Source: Bacteriovorax sp. BSW11_IV (GTDB lineage: Bacteria > Bdellovibrionota > Bacteriovoracia > Bacteriovoracales > Bacteriovoracaceae). From it: DNA of 64,000 bases. Under the pieces are notes generated by a model. That model worked only from the letters and a program-made list of their open reading frames with translations, searched no databases and was not told where the DNA came from. Shown piece by piece: positions 17,353-28,060 of the stretch. Position 1 is the first letter of the stretch, and the number at the start of each line of letters is the position of its first letter. The translations under genes and the position numbers were made by a program. The stretch lies in the NCBI RefSeq assembly GCF_000447755.1, contig NZ_AUNE01000036.1:57333-121332 (forward strand), in the 5' to 3' direction.

Positions 17353-18453
17353 TTACTTAAGCCAAGATAAAAGGCCAGTGCCAGATTTTTGTTTTTTATC
17401 GATTCCTTGACGAAAACTTAGGTCACGACCCATATTTTTGCCAATTTTACGGCCCTCACTGCCTTTTGAAGAGCCTTTGGAGCTAGTGTAGCGTAGTGAG
17501 GAATAAACCACTTCTGATTTCTTTTCGAGGTCTTTTTTGAGTAAAACGAGGGCCTTTGAATCAATCTGTGTTTTTTGTTCACGCATCTTTTCTTTATACC
17601 CTTGGGCCATCCCTTCAAAGAAAGAATTTTTATTGGCAAGGCCTTTTAGGCCTTCGTTTTCTTTTTGGGCCATTTTCCAAAGATGCTCTAATTCTAAGTC
17701 TAAATAATTCGCGATATAGTCTGCGATTTCCACATTGACGCGATCGCCGAGAATTTCTAGATAAAAATGACCTCTACCATGATTGAAAACTGGCTGCACA
17801 TGAAATGTTGTGAGGATTTCATAGATGGCCTGATGTTTAGATGTTTTACGAGATCCTTCTAATACTCTTTTAACAACAACATCTTCTTCTTCATTTTGAG
17901 AATTGATATGCTCAAGATTATGCTTCAAAAGCAATTGGTTGGCCTTTATTGTTGCAAGTTCGGCCTCATGCTTATTTTCTGAACTTGCAAGATTTAAGAG
18001 TTTTTTAATTCTCTCAATAATTTTCTCACTCTTAAGATCACCCTCAATTTTATCATTCTCATTTTCGACGTTCATATAGGCGCGATAGACAGACTCATCC
18101 CAACCGAAATTGCGACAAATCTCTCTAAACTCTACACCGTGATCATCAACTGTTCGTCCGTGGGTAAGAAAGCAAAAGAGGTGGGCCAGCTCGTGGCGAA
18201 TAATATCTTTTAAGACTTTATCTTTGGCCGTGTACATGAGTTTTTTATTAAGGCCAATTTGATAAATATGAGAATTGAAATGTCCCAAGAAAGTCGGGTG
18301 TTCGAAAATGACAAAGCTCAGGGGAATAGAGAAATTTTTCCACTTAAATCTATTTCGTCCAAAAGAAATCCCCATTTCCTTGGCCATGATAAGGCGAGCG
18401 AAATTGAGACATCGATTCCTAAAGGCCAATGTGGTTTGATTATAGATAAGCAT
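17353..18453 (-). CDS. SprT-like metallopeptidase with DUF2786 region
   Basis: A 366-residue protein from the ATG at 18453 (a TTG 39 bases upstream is less likely). A SprT-like zinc site is visible: RHELAHLFCF around residue 86 and DDHGVEF about 15 residues on, which supply the HExxH pair and a third His. Residues ~142-180 (IKKLLNLASS...EAELATIKANQLL) match DUF2786. The C-terminus is Ser/Lys/Gly-rich. SprT and Spartan proteins act on DNA-protein crosslinks, so a DNA-associated protease role is inference. A terminator separates it from the upstream protease gene. Confidence 0.8.
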   Translation of the reverse strand: MLIYNQTTLAFRNRCLNFARLIMAKEMGISFGRNRFKWKNFSIPLSFVIFEHPTFLGHFNSHIYQIGLNKKLMYTAKDKVLKDIIRHELAHLFCFLTHGRTVDDHGVEFREICRNFGWDESVYRAYMNVENENDKIEGDLKSEKIIERIKKLLNLASSENKHEAELATIKANQLLLKHNLEHINSQNEEEDVVVKRVLEGSRKTSKHQAIYEILTTFHVQPVFNHGRGHFYLEILGDRVNVEIADYIANYLDLELEHLWKMAQKENEGLKGLANKNSFFEGMAQGYKEKMREQKTQIDSKALVLLKKDLEKKSEVVYSSLRYTSSKGSSKGSEGRKIGKNMGRDLSFRQGIDKKQKSGTGLLSWLK

Positions 18454-18490
18454 GAATGGGACAATACCACTTCGATCAGAATGCGTTAAC

Positions 18491-18519
18491 AAAAAAAAGG
18501 GCCTGATTTCTCAGGCCCT
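18491..18519 (-). terminator. Intrinsic terminator (minus strand)
   Basis: AGGGCCTGA (18498-18506) and TCAGGCCCT (18511-18519) form a 9-bp stem with a TTTC loop. The A-run at 18491-18498 becomes a U-run for minus transcripts leaving the metalloprotease gene. Confidence 0.9.
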
Positions 18520-18528
18520 CATTGGACA

Positions 18529-21500
18529 TTATTTATTGGGATGATTTTTGTGTTGTGGCAATTTATCTAATTGAGAAGCGTAGTGGTTTACTAGTTCATC
18601 AGTGATAAGGCCTTGCACATACATCTGAAGAAGTTCAAGTGGCACGCTGTAAAGGGCAACAACTTCTTTTGAGGCATCTGCCGGTGGTGTGTTTGCTAGA
18701 GTTTCTTTAATAACTAGAATTTCTTGCATTCTCGCAGCACCAGTTTGGTATACAGCAAATAGTTTAGCTCCTAGCTCTTGACCAAATGTTCCCACAAACG
18801 CTTGAAGAGTTAGTGGAGCATTGTTTTGAGCGTAGTTGATTAAACTTTCTTGCCATTGAACATCAAGTTCAAAGTAAGCCACTTCTTCTGCTGATAGTTC
18901 AGCTGGAGCTTGTGGGTTTGATCTCGCTTCAATTACGGCCGAAACAACCATTGCACCAGCTGAATCAAGAAGATCTTTTGTGTTGATCGTCGAGATCATT
19001 GTGTAAGCTAGAGCGTTGTTTGTTCTTGCAGCGTAAATCATATCATCAGCATCAAAGTACACATAGTTCTTGCTTAGAAGATCAGTATCAGAAATTGAAG
19101 AGATTCTTGTCTTCGTCACAAAGTTTACTGTGTTGTATGCACTATCAGCATAGTCTTGACCGTAGTCTGTTCCAATTCTCGCAATTTGTTTTAATTGCGT
19201 AGTTAATAGATCTGAACGACCTTGAGCTGGTAGGCCAAGGAAATCAGTTACCCATGATAGAGCAGATTCCACTGGTTCAACTTTATAGTCACTTCCAATT
19301 ACATAGGGAACCTGGAACTTACGTCCATCTTTCATTGTGAATGGTTGTGGCTCTGTAAGTGGTTGTCCAAGCACTAAGTGAGCAAGAACGTCCTGAGTTT
19401 TAGCTAAAATATTAGCATTATCAACTAGGGCCATGTTTTCTTCGTCAGTGCTGCCGTTTTTCCAAGTTCTTTGGTAAAGGTATTTCATCGCCATAACTTT
19501 ATCCATCCAGATACCGCGAGTTGCTCTATCTGATGAATATTTGAAGTTAGGGTCATTGTCTTTGAAACCATTTAGAAATTTACCAACTTCACCAACAACA
19601 ACTTTTCCTTCTTCAGCAAGTTTTGCTTCTACTGCTGGATCGAAACATGATGTTGTCACGTGAGAGATGTCGTATTTAACTTCGTCGTAAATTTCAGCAA
19701 GCTTCTTAAATTCAACAATCACAGTTGGCTCCTGAGCTGTTGTTACAGCACAGATATGATCTGGTGTTTTAAGAACATCAATGAAGAAGTTTCCAACGAT
19801 ATCTACGGCTTCTTTTCTTTCGTTAATCATCTTACATACTGGGTATTTCGCAGTATCTTCTGGTGAACAACCTTGTGACATAAGATCAGCACCAAAGATT
19901 GTTTGGAAGAATTCATACTCTTCAACGATGTCACGGATAGAAGCGAATTCCCAGTATCTTGCGATAAGGTATCCACCTAGATCGTAACTAGAGTAGTCAA
20001 GACGTCCATCTCTAAAGTTTCTGTACTTATAAAGATCGTAGTATCTTTTAATCTTGTGGTTAGCAACTTCTGGAAGAGTTGTCCCTTCGTCAAATCTATT
20101 ACAGATTGAAGATAAACCAGCATTTTCATCTGTACAGAAAGCATAGGCCTTTCTGTCTTTGGCATTAAGAATCTTGTCAGTGTCATTGATTTGATTAACA
20201 AGGTTCTTAATATCAGCAGTAGATGAAGTTACATCGTTTTGTAGAAGTTCAAGTTTTGCTGTTAATTCATCTTTTTTGGCCTGAGCAGCTTTTTTAGCGT
20301 CTTCAAGGGCCTTTTTAAATTCTGAAACAGAACCTTTGATTTTTAATACAACACCAGTATCAGTTTCAACTTCTTGCGCATAAGCAAAACGAAGTGCAGC
20401 TAGGTCGTACTTTCCAAGGGCCATTAGTTCGTTAAAGTTACTGAAAGCATAATCCATGATCGATGAGTATGCTGGTGCAGCATCAAGACCAAGAGCTCTC
20501 GCTTCTTCATCACTATAGAAATTGTCTTTATCCCATGAACCCATGAAGTTGTGGCGTAGACCTAGGTTGTGTCCAAGCTCATGGATAAGAGTTGATGTAT
20601 AAGAGTTCACTAGAATGATATTTTGACCTTGGGCCTTTTGCTCATCATTTAGTTCCGACCATCTCTTTAGAGTTCCATCTGCATTTAAAACGCCAGGGAT
20701 ATTCATAAGGTCAGGGTAAATAACTTTCACTGTACCTGCGATTGGGAACGCTTCTTCTGCAAAGGCGTTGTTTTCTGCCCAACGAGCGATACGAGCTTCT
20801 TCCTTAAGAGCATGTTTTTCAAATTCACTTAAGTTTTCACCTTTGATCTTAAGAACTTGCTCAAGTTTCATATCTCTTTTTTGGTGAATTCTTTTTTCAA
20901 TTTTCTTTTCAACACTGTTTAGGCTCACTCTTTCAAGAGCGTGAGTTTTTTCAGTATGTACATGACCTGGTTTCTTGTCGTGAGCTCTTTCCATTAGATT
21001 TACAATTTTCTTAATCTTTTGAGATTGAGCATCGTCGCCAGCTGTTGCAGCAGGATCAAAACCTGAAGTTACAGCAGTCATTGTTGCAAGTGTATTTGGA
21101 AGATTTGTGTAGGCCGCTGGGTTAACAGTAATAACTCCTGCTAGCGTTTCTTCTTGTGCTTTTTCTTTTTTCTTATCAATTGTTAAATCAACAGCAGCTT
21201 CCCAAACATGGCGAGACATTGTTTTTAGAACACCACCGTACATATTTACGTGACCTTGAACAATTTCTCCCGTTTGTGGGTTAGAAACAGTCGGTCCATA
21301 ACCAAGAAGACCGTTCGCTAGAGGATCGTCAATAAGAACGATCATATTGTTTCTAAGATCTCCTGGATTTTTTCCTTTTCCTTCTGCTTCAACTAGTTTG
21401 ATTTTGAAAGGAATATTCACATCTTTCATACTGTTGTTCATTACTTCAATGGCCTTGAAAGTAGCATCTTTAAGAAGCTTATTTTCAGGTTTGTTGTATG

Positions 21501-22389
21501 AAGCACTTAGGTGGTAAACAAGTTCATTATTTTCACGAACTGGATTCCAACGATTAAGTAGAACTTTTCTGATTTTTCTTTCAGGATCAAAGTCATCTTT
21601 TAAAACAAGTTCTTCGTTTTTAAAGAAACCAAAATCATCATGGTCAGGAATAGGGTAGTGAATTGGCTCATATTTCTTACTCGCTACTTGGTCTAGACGA
21701 ACAAGAGAGTAGAAAAATCTAACTTTGAATGAGTTGTATGAGAATTTATCGTTAACATAGTTAGACCAGATACATCCCCATGAGCTTGAAAGCTTATATG
21801 TCTTCTCTAGTTCTACGTTAATTACACCTGGAGATACTTCATAATCTACAAGCTTAGTTCCAGCGTGTTGTACACAGCTATCTGCTTCAACTGTAGAGAC
21901 ATCAAGCATATTAATCTCACGAACTTGTAGACCTTCAAAGTTCGGTGTGAACTTATCTTTTTGGAACCACTCAAGTTCATTATTCTCTTCTTCAGCGTTT
22001 GTACATTTTCCGTAGTTGTCTTCACGACATCTATAAGATGCATATGACCCTGGAATTGTAAGTACAGGAGTGTCGTTCAAATCATTTTCTGCGAAACGAC
22101 GATCTTTTTCTATTTCTAGAACTTCTAGACCTTCCTCTGACCACTCTAGACGAACGATTTTTTCGTCACCTTGGTAGAATGGGTCAGCTTGAGTTACTTC
22201 TCTTGGTGTTCCAAGAGTCATTGGAACATAAAGGTACTTAACTGGTTGCCCATTTTCCTCAGTGATAAATTCATTTTTACTTGCTTCTTTTACTTCCTTG
22301 TACACTTCATCGTACGGAGTATCTTTAGCACAACCAACCATAATGATCGGTGCTAAAGCAAGTACTGTGAGAGTCTTTAAATTTTTCAT
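18529..22389 (-). CDS. Large zinc metalloprotease lipoprotein (metzincin-like)
   Basis: A 1286-residue predicted lipoprotein with a VGC lipobox at residue ~20. The catalytic site is HELGHNLGLRH at ~601-611 (HExxHxxGxxH), followed about 35 residues later by SSIMDYAF, a Met-turn. This layout resembles bacterial zinc-dependent metalloproteases of the DUF5117/DUF4953 kind. The domain is preceded by ~550 residues, including an acidic/basic helical region, and followed by ~600 mostly helical residues. GGAGAAAGGG precedes the ATG. It follows the barrel-like lipoprotein by 21 bases, so both are probably one transcript. Surface proteolysis is the inferred role; the substrate is unknown. Confidence 0.8.
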   Translation of the reverse strand: MKNLKTLTVLALAPIIMVGCAKDTPYDEVYKEVKEASKNEFITEENGQPVKYLYVPMTLGTPREVTQADPFYQGDEKIVRLEWSEEGLEVLEIEKDRRFAENDLNDTPVLTIPGSYASYRCREDNYGKCTNAEEENNELEWFQKDKFTPNFEGLQVREINMLDVSTVEADSCVQHAGTKLVDYEVSPGVINVELEKTYKLSSSWGCIWSNYVNDKFSYNSFKVRFFYSLVRLDQVASKKYEPIHYPIPDHDDFGFFKNEELVLKDDFDPERKIRKVLLNRWNPVRENNELVYHLSASYNKPENKLLKDATFKAIEVMNNSMKDVNIPFKIKLVEAEGKGKNPGDLRNNMIVLIDDPLANGLLGYGPTVSNPQTGEIVQGHVNMYGGVLKTMSRHVWEAAVDLTIDKKKEKAQEETLAGVITVNPAAYTNLPNTLATMTAVTSGFDPAATAGDDAQSQKIKKIVNLMERAHDKKPGHVHTEKTHALERVSLNSVEKKIEKRIHQKRDMKLEQVLKIKGENLSEFEKHALKEEARIARWAENNAFAEEAFPIAGTVKVIYPDLMNIPGVLNADGTLKRWSELNDEQKAQGQNIILVNSYTSTLIHELGHNLGLRHNFMGSWDKDNFYSDEEARALGLDAAPAYSSIMDYAFSNFNELMALGKYDLAALRFAYAQEVETDTGVVLKIKGSVSEFKKALEDAKKAAQAKKDELTAKLELLQNDVTSSTADIKNLVNQINDTDKILNAKDRKAYAFCTDENAGLSSICNRFDEGTTLPEVANHKIKRYYDLYKYRNFRDGRLDYSSYDLGGYLIARYWEFASIRDIVEEYEFFQTIFGADLMSQGCSPEDTAKYPVCKMINERKEAVDIVGNFFIDVLKTPDHICAVTTAQEPTVIVEFKKLAEIYDEVKYDISHVTTSCFDPAVEAKLAEEGKVVVGEVGKFLNGFKDNDPNFKYSSDRATRGIWMDKVMAMKYLYQRTWKNGSTDEENMALVDNANILAKTQDVLAHLVLGQPLTEPQPFTMKDGRKFQVPYVIGSDYKVEPVESALSWVTDFLGLPAQGRSDLLTTQLKQIARIGTDYGQDYADSAYNTVNFVTKTRISSISDTDLLSKNYVYFDADDMIYAARTNNALAYTMISTINTKDLLDSAGAMVVSAVIEARSNPQAPAELSAEEVAYFELDVQWQESLINYAQNNAPLTLQAFVGTFGQELGAKLFAVYQTGAARMQEILVIKETLANTPPADASKEVVALYSVPLELLQMYVQGLITDELVNHYASQLDKLPQHKNHPNK

Positions 22390-22410
22390 TCCCTTTCTCC
22401 TGCTCTAATC

Positions 22411-23574
22411 CTACAGCGTGTAGATCAAGCTTGTATAAACACTAGATTTGCTTTTATCAAATAATGAGACATCAAATTGTCTTCCCGTATACCCATAAGT
22501 TTTCCCACCAAGTTCGTGTCCAACACTGATGGCGAAATTCTTGTCAAATGACCAATCAAAACTTTGCCCAAGAGCAAACGAGTCGGAACCGCGCTCATTT
22601 TCATAGTCCCATTTCGTTGTATTGCTAAAGTAGGCAGTAAGCCCACCCTTAGCGAATGGAGCATATGTCAGGGCCACAAGGTTAGTTATGTAATAGTTTG
22701 TGTTAGCACCGTTTGATGCAGTTCTTTTAAATTCGTGGAAGTTCTTAGCAAAAGCAGTACTGAGGCTTAAGCTTACATATTTAAGTCCAACTTTTCTAAG
22801 ATCGATATTTGCGCTCAGTTTTCCAAGAGCGCGACCGTTGTAAGATGTATTTCTTCTTTGGTCGGCATTTACTGGAAAGTAGTAACCACCACTTGCAGCT
22901 GTCGAGATTGTAGTTCCAAAATCTTTAAGGGGTGCAGATACGCCTAGGTAGGCACTTGAAAATGATTGATCTCTTTCGCCTTTGAAGTTCTTATCAACAG
23001 AACCATTGGCCTTAAGTGAAATCTTATCTGTTAGTTTATAGCTAACTGCTAGTTGAGCAGATGACGTAACATAACTATCGTATGAATCTGTTTCAAGTAC
23101 ACTTGTTGAAGTTGTTAAACTTAAGCTTGCACCAAATTTTTTACCAAGATTCATTGTTGAAGAATCAAGATCTGTTGTAATGGAGTTGGCCGCTATTTCG
23201 CTTGTTGCTGCCGCTTGAGTTGATACTGTATCGACAACAGTGGCAGGTTTTGTTTCGGGTGTATTTTTAGTAACGGGCCTTGTTGCCTTAGTTACCTTAG
23301 TTGCCTTAACTACTTTTGCAGATTTTTTAGCTTTAGTTACGTTTTCTTTTTTTACTGGAACTACAGGGGCCTCAATGATGAGCTTTGGCGCTTCGACTTC
23401 AACGACTGCAGGTGCCGTCTGTTGAGTAGCGCTCTGTGGTTCAACATTATTGTCACTTACAGCAGCTTGCTCTGTCTCGATGACTTCTTTTACCTTCGCC
23501 ACTTCTTTGTCGCTTACGAACATACAAGAAGACGTTACGATGGCCAAACTTGCGATAATGAATTTATTCCCCAT
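22411..23574 (-). CDS. Lipoprotein with low-complexity linker and barrel-like C-terminus
   Basis: A 387-residue protein with lipobox SSC near residue 17, then ~130 residues rich in Val, Ala, Lys, Thr and Pro (KVVKATKVTKATRP-like), and a ~250-residue C-terminal region of alternating strands ending SLIYTL, which looks like an outer-membrane barrel. A lipid anchor plus barrel is unusual. GGGGGAAAATT precedes the ATG. It is first in a two-gene unit with the large metalloprotease, suggesting a joint surface function. Family not recognised. Confidence 0.6.
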   Translation of the reverse strand: MGNKFIIASLAIVTSSCMFVSDKEVAKVKEVIETEQAAVSDNNVEPQSATQQTAPAVVEVEAPKLIIEAPVVPVKKENVTKAKKSAKVVKATKVTKATRPVTKNTPETKPATVVDTVSTQAAATSEIAANSITTDLDSSTMNLGKKFGASLSLTTSTSVLETDSYDSYVTSSAQLAVSYKLTDKISLKANGSVDKNFKGERDQSFSSAYLGVSAPLKDFGTTISTAASGGYYFPVNADQRRNTSYNGRALGKLSANIDLRKVGLKYVSLSLSTAFAKNFHEFKRTASNGANTNYYITNLVALTYAPFAKGGLTAYFSNTTKWDYENERGSDSFALGQSFDWSFDKNFAISVGHELGGKTYGYTGRQFDVSLFDKSKSSVYTSLIYTL

Positions 23575-23756
23575 AATTTTCCCCCGAAAATTTGTGGCAT
23601 CTTAGAATAAAGAGGTAAGGGGGTCATTAAAGACTTTTAATATGATGAACTTTTAGCCCCAAATGTAAGAAAAAGTAAGAAGATGATGGCTAAATAGGGA
23701 GAAATAGTGACAAAGGTGGTGTGTTTTTGTCAAGAATTGGCGGTAAGTTTATATGC

Positions 23757-23782
23757 ATAGGGCCAGATTGCACTGGCCCTAT
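23757..23782. terminator. GC-rich hairpin, possible terminator
   Basis: ATAGGGCCAG and CTGGCCCTAT pair perfectly (10 bp) around ATTGCA, just past the stop of the minus gene at 23793. No U-run follows, so termination is uncertain. The rest of 23575-23792 holds no gene I can see. Confidence 0.5.
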
Positions 23783-23792
23783 TCTGTAAAAT

Positions 23793-24284
23793 TTATTGTT
23801 TTCTTTCAAATAGGGCCCTAACAACTGGACCTTCGCAGTATTCATTTTCTTCGCCGTCAATGATGTTGATGGCAAGGTAGCGGTGACCTCTTGGTGTAGC
23901 ATCATAGCCTGGATTTTTAAGCTCTTCATCAAGCCATGTTTTTGTGGCCTCGCATAGTTCTGGCAGATTAACTTCTGTGTGTGCGAGCTCTAGCTTTTGT
24001 GTCGCTCTATTTCGCACATAAAGATTAGTCTGTTCACATGTAACTTCGTGCGCACCTTTGTAGCTAAGTTCAAGCATGAAGTTATTAAGTGGTTTATCTG
24101 CAGATAGCTTTTTGAATTTTACTTCTTTTTGAGTGTAAATTTCAGGTGCTGGTACAGGTAGGTCTTCGAAGCTTCCGCAGTCATAGCCTACACCTTGTGC
24201 CCAATAGGCCGTGTTGAATTCAGTGCTGTGGGAAGAGCTAGCAAAAGCAAGAGTCGTTAGAACAGTAATTAAATAGTATTTCAT
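23793..24284 (-). CDS. Small exported protein, unknown
   Basis: A 163-residue protein with signal peptide MKYYLITVLTTLAFASSSHS and AAGGAGATT before the ATG. The mature domain has four Cys (DCGS, VTCEQ, ELCEAT, EYCEG), probably two disulfides. It is a monocistronic gene downstream of the sdh operon, whose terminator precedes it. No family recognised. Confidence 0.6.
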   Translation of the reverse strand: MKYYLITVLTTLAFASSSHSTEFNTAYWAQGVGYDCGSFEDLPVPAPEIYTQKEVKFKKLSADKPLNNFMLELSYKGAHEVTCEQTNLYVRNRATQKLELAHTEVNLPELCEATKTWLDEELKNPGYDATPRGHRYLAINIIDGEENEYCEGPVVRALFERKQ

Positions 24285-24379
24285 ATAATCTCCTTAACTT
24301 GATTCGTTAGGGAGAATTTATATTGAAAAGTTTGATAGGTCAAACAAAAATATTAAAAATAAAACAAATCAAAAAATCC

Positions 24380-24406
24380 AAAAAAAAGGCCCCAAAAAGG
24401 GGCCTT
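24380..24406 (-). terminator. Intrinsic terminator of sdhCAB
   Basis: AAGGCCCC and GGGGCCTT form an 8-bp stem around AAAAA, with an A-run at 24380-24387 that gives a U-run on minus transcripts just after sdhB. Confidence 0.9.
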
Positions 24407-24413
24407 CTATGGA

Positions 24414-25193
24414 TTAAGCTTTTGGTTCAGCTTTACTTTTTACAGCAGCAGATAGGTAATCTCTGTTCATACGAGCGATGTTTGAAATAGAAATCCCTTT
24501 CGGACAAGAGGCCTCACATTCAGCTTCGTTAGTACAGTTACCAAATCCAAGTTCATCCATTTTCGCAACCATGTTTTGAACACGTTGATCAGCTTCTACT
24601 TGACCTTGTGGTAGTAGAGCAAGTTGAGAAACTTTTGCAGATACGAAAAGCATTGCAGAAGCATTTTTACAACTAGCTACACAAGCACCACAACCAATAC
24701 AAGCAGCTGCATCCATTGCAAGTTCAGCATCTGATTGAGGAATAAGGATAGAGTTTGCATCAGGAGCGTTACCAGTGTTTACATTAGTGAAACCACCAGC
24801 AGCAATGATTTCATCAAAAGCGCCACGATCAACCATCAGGTCTTTCAGAACAGGAAATGCTCTCGCTCTAAAAGGCTCGATGACAACAGTATCGCCATCA
24901 TTGAACTTTCTCATGTGAAGCTGACATGTTGTCGTTTCTCTTTCTGGACCGTGAGCTTGACCATTGATCATTAGTGAACACATACCGCAAATACCTTCGC
25001 GACAGTCGTGGTCAAAAGAAACTGGGTCAATACCTTCAGCGATTAGTTTTTCATTCAATTGATCAAGCATCTCTAGGAAAGATGAGTCTGGTGAAACACC
25101 TTCTAGTACGTAGTCTTGAATTTTTCCTGAGTCTTTAGAGTTTTGTTGTCTCCAAATTTTCAGGTTAAGTGTCATTAAGTTATCTGAACTCAT
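24414..25193 (-). CDS. sdhB: Succinate dehydrogenase iron-sulfur subunit
   Basis: A 259-residue SdhB/FrdB. The 2Fe-2S domain has C64, C69, C72 and C90; the C-terminal half carries [11 protein letters not shown] and CEASCP, the 4Fe-4S and 3Fe-4S ligands. It passes electrons from SdhA to the quinone site in SdhC. GGAGCAATAA precedes the ATG. It is the last gene of sdhC-sdhA-sdhB, 12 bases after sdhA, and ends at a terminator. Codon use is GCT/GCA-rich and nearly GGCC-free, as expected for high expression. Confidence 0.95.
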   Translation of the reverse strand: MSSDNLMTLNLKIWRQQNSKDSGKIQDYVLEGVSPDSSFLEMLDQLNEKLIAEGIDPVSFDHDCREGICGMCSLMINGQAHGPERETTTCQLHMRKFNDGDTVVIEPFRARAFPVLKDLMVDRGAFDEIIAAGGFTNVNTGNAPDANSILIPQSDAELAMDAAACIGCGACVASCKNASAMLFVSAKVSQLALLPQGQVEADQRVQNMVAKMDELGFGNCTNEAECEASCPKGISISNIARMNRDYLSAAVKSKAEPKA

Positions 25194-25205
25194 TTATTGC
25201 TCCTA

Positions 25206-27137
25206 TTACTTGTAAGATCTTTGAGTAAGTTTAACGTTGTCATACTTCAGCTCTTCAATGTTACGAGCGGGAGTTTGTTCGTCACCCTTATATTCCCAAG
25301 CCGCTACGTGAGTGTAGTTTTCATCGTCACGTTTCGCTTCGTTTTCTTCTGTCTGATATTCTTCTCTTAAGTGTCCACCGCAAGACTCATTTCTTGTTAG
25401 AGCGTCTCTTGCCATTAGTTCACCTAGTTCTAAGAAGTCAGCAACTCTGTTTGCTTTTTCAAGCTCAAGGTTGATACCTTCTGCAGTACCTGTAACCTTA
25501 ACATCTTGCCAGAATTCTTTTCTTAGTTTTTGAATTTCAGAAATAGCAGTTTCTAGACCTTCCTTAGTTCTTGCCATACCAACGTGTTCCCACATGATAT
25601 TTCCAAGTTCTCTGTGGAATGTATCTACAGATCTCTTACCGTTGATACTTAGAAGCTTTGAGAATCTGTCTTTAGATTCTTTCATTGCTTTATCAAATTC
25701 TGGGTGATCTGCACTTACTTTCTTATTGATTAGACCTTCACCAGCTAGGTAATTTCCTAGAGTGTATGGAATAACAAAGTAACCATCAGCTAGACCTTGC
25801 ATTAGAGCAGAAGCTCCAAGGCGGTTGGCACCGTGGTCAGAGAAGTTTGCTTCACCAAGAGCGAAACAACCAGGAATAGTTGTTTGTAGGTTGTAATCTA
25901 CCCATAGACCACCCATTGTATAGTGAACAGCTGGGTAAATTCTCATTGGAACTTCGTATGGGTTCTCGTCAGTAATTCTCTCGTACATATCGAAAAGGTT
26001 ACCGTACTTAGCTTTGATTGTTTCTAGACCGTCACGCTTAATAGCATCAGCAAAGTCTAGATATACAGCTACACCAGTTGATCCAACACCTTGACCAGCA
26101 TCAACAGCTAGTTTTGCGTTTCTTGCAGCAACGTCTCTTGGAACAAGGTTACCAAAAGAAGGGTATTTTCTCTCTAGGTAGTAATCTCTCTCGCTTTCAG
26201 GAATTTCATTTGGCTTACGCTTGTCACCTGGAGCTTTTGGAACCCAAACACGGCCATCGTTTCTTAGTGACTCTGACATAAGAGTAAGTTTCGACTGGTT
26301 TGTTCCGTGAACAGGGATACATGTTGGGTGAATTTGCGTGAAACAAGGGTTCGCAAACATTGCCCCTTTCTTATAAGCTTTCCAAGCCGCTGAACCGTTA
26401 GAGGCCATTGCGTTTGAAGAAAGGAAGTAAGCGTTACCGTAACCACCAGTACAAAGAAGAACAGCATCAGCAGCGAATTTTTCGAATTCACCAGTGATAA
26501 GGTTTCTTGTAATAATACCGCGGGCCATACCGTCAACGATAACAAGTTCAACCATTTCTCTTCTTGTATAAACTTGAACTTTACCTTTACCAACTTCTTT
26601 CATCATTGATTGGTAAGCTCCAAGAAGAAGCTGTTGACCTGTTTGTCCTCTCGCATAGAAAGTACGTGAAACTTGCGCTCCACCGAATGATCTGTTTGAA
26701 AGAGTTCCACCGTACTCACGAGCAAAAGGAACACCTTGAGCAGCACACTGATCGATGATGCTATTTGCAACTTCAGCAAGACGGTAAACGTTTGCTTCTC
26801 TTGCACGGTAGTCTCCACCTTTTACTGTATCGTAGAAAAGTCTCCATACTGAGTCACCATCGTTTGGATAGTTTTTCGCAGCATTGATACCACCTTGGGC
26901 AGCAATTGAGTGAGCTCTTCTTCCTGAATCTTGAATACAGAAAGTTTTAACATTGTAACCAAGCTCTGCAAGAGTTGCAGAAGCAGAAGCTCCAGCAAGA
27001 CCTGTACCGACTACGATAACGTTGTACTTACGCTTGTTCGCAGGGTTTACAAGTTTCATATTGAATTTATGGTTCGTCCATTTTTCTCTTAGTGGACCTT
27101 CAGGAACTTTACCATCAAGTTTCTTAATATCAGTCAT
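25206..27137 (-). CDS. sdhA: Succinate dehydrogenase flavoprotein subunit
   Basis: A 643-residue flavoprotein that oxidises succinate or reduces fumarate. It shows the N-terminal dinucleotide fold ([12 protein letters not shown]), [12 protein letters not shown] around the FAD-linking His, and HPTCIP and RLGASAL substrate and FAD motifs. Its length and the b558-type SdhC suggest the Bacillus/epsilonproteobacterial-like three-subunit class. Its ATG overlaps the sdhC stop by one base, implying translational coupling. Only three GGCC tetramers occur in 1.9 kb. Confidence 0.95.
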   Translation of the reverse strand: MTDIKKLDGKVPEGPLREKWTNHKFNMKLVNPANKRKYNVIVVGTGLAGASASATLAELGYNVKTFCIQDSGRRAHSIAAQGGINAAKNYPNDGDSVWRLFYDTVKGGDYRAREANVYRLAEVANSIIDQCAAQGVPFAREYGGTLSNRSFGGAQVSRTFYARGQTGQQLLLGAYQSMMKEVGKGKVQVYTRREMVELVIVDGMARGIITRNLITGEFEKFAADAVLLCTGGYGNAYFLSSNAMASNGSAAWKAYKKGAMFANPCFTQIHPTCIPVHGTNQSKLTLMSESLRNDGRVWVPKAPGDKRKPNEIPESERDYYLERKYPSFGNLVPRDVAARNAKLAVDAGQGVGSTGVAVYLDFADAIKRDGLETIKAKYGNLFDMYERITDENPYEVPMRIYPAVHYTMGGLWVDYNLQTTIPGCFALGEANFSDHGANRLGASALMQGLADGYFVIPYTLGNYLAGEGLINKKVSADHPEFDKAMKESKDRFSKLLSINGKRSVDTFHRELGNIMWEHVGMARTKEGLETAISEIQKLRKEFWQDVKVTGTAEGINLELEKANRVADFLELGELMARDALTRNESCGGHLREEYQTEENEAKRDDENYTHVAAWEYKGDEQTPARNIEELKYDNVKLTQRSYK

Positions 27138-27811
27138 TATTTACCCCCTAGAAGGTAGCAGTAGATTGGAAGAGCAATGTATCCAAGAGCGATCACTACT
27201 GCGAATAGTTTTGAAATAAGTTTTAAACCACAGTTGTATTTTGGATGGCTGAAACCAAGTGATTGGAATGCTGACCAGAAACCATGACTTACGTGAATAC
27301 CTAGGGCAATCATCGCAATTACGTACCAAAGAACGTTAAGCGGTGATTGGAAATAAAGAACTACAGTTTTGTGTAGATCTCTTACTTCGATACCGTCAAT
27401 TTGAGTCATGTAAACAGGACCAAATTTAAAGTTGATTAAGTGGATGATAAGGAAAACTAGGATTAGCATCCCTGTATAAGGCATTGTTGAAGAAGCGAAA
27501 GTTGCTCCTCTGCCTGTCTTTTGCTTCATGTAGTACTGAACTGGACGAGCTTTCTTATTTTCTACCGTCAACTTGATCGCAAGACCAATATGCGTGAAGA
27601 AAATCGCAGCAAGAATTGCCTCAGCAACATAAATAAGTTTGTTACTCGTTAGCGCATGAGCGTAAGTGTTAAACGCGTCTGAACCAACATAAATTAGACA
27701 GTTCCCAATTAAGTGAGAGACGAGAAACCCACAAAGCAGGAGTCCTGTCACGGCCATCACCTGTTTTTTTACAACAGATGCTTTTAAATACGTGCACAGT
27801 TTTGATGCCAT
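27137..27811 (-). CDS. sdhC: Succinate dehydrogenase cytochrome b558 subunit
   Basis: A 224-residue membrane anchor with about five transmembrane helices and His residues within helices (VSHLIGN, THIGLAI, HLINF, HVSHGF) that can ligate two hemes b, as in the single-anchor b558 family. No separate SdhD is needed. The ATG at 27811 follows AAAGGGG; an upstream frame to 27868 is rejected. It is first gene of the operon; the ~250 bases upstream (27812-28060) separate it from divergent rlmN, and I saw no obvious regulatory site there. Confidence 0.9.
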   Translation of the reverse strand: MASKLCTYLKASVVKKQVMAVTGLLLCGFLVSHLIGNCLIYVGSDAFNTYAHALTSNKLIYVAEAILAAIFFTHIGLAIKLTVENKKARPVQYYMKQKTGRGATFASSTMPYTGMLILVFLIIHLINFKFGPVYMTQIDGIEVRDLHKTVVLYFQSPLNVLWYVIAMIALGIHVSHGFWSAFQSLGFSHPKYNCGLKLISKLFAVVIALGYIALPIYCYLLGGK

Positions 27812-28060
27812 AGGAAATTTACCCCTTTTAGACAGTATGTAGTTTAAAAAAATGTGATTTGAAATCACCTGTAGTTTAACTCATTGAAAAGGAATAGTTA
27901 ACCGTTTTTCTTTGAGACATAAAAAACTTTTTTGAAGTGGTGCGCAATGTTTACGATCAAGAAAATTCATTGCTGCGTTAGATGATTTCTATCATGGGAA
28001 TTCGTGGCCTAAACGCGTTAATCTTGATAAGAGCTGTTAGTCATTTCACGAGAATTAAAC

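Noticed and set aside
27812..28060. Riboswitch or regulatory RNA between sdhC and rlmN
   Set aside because: No conserved fold or paired terminator structure could be recognised.
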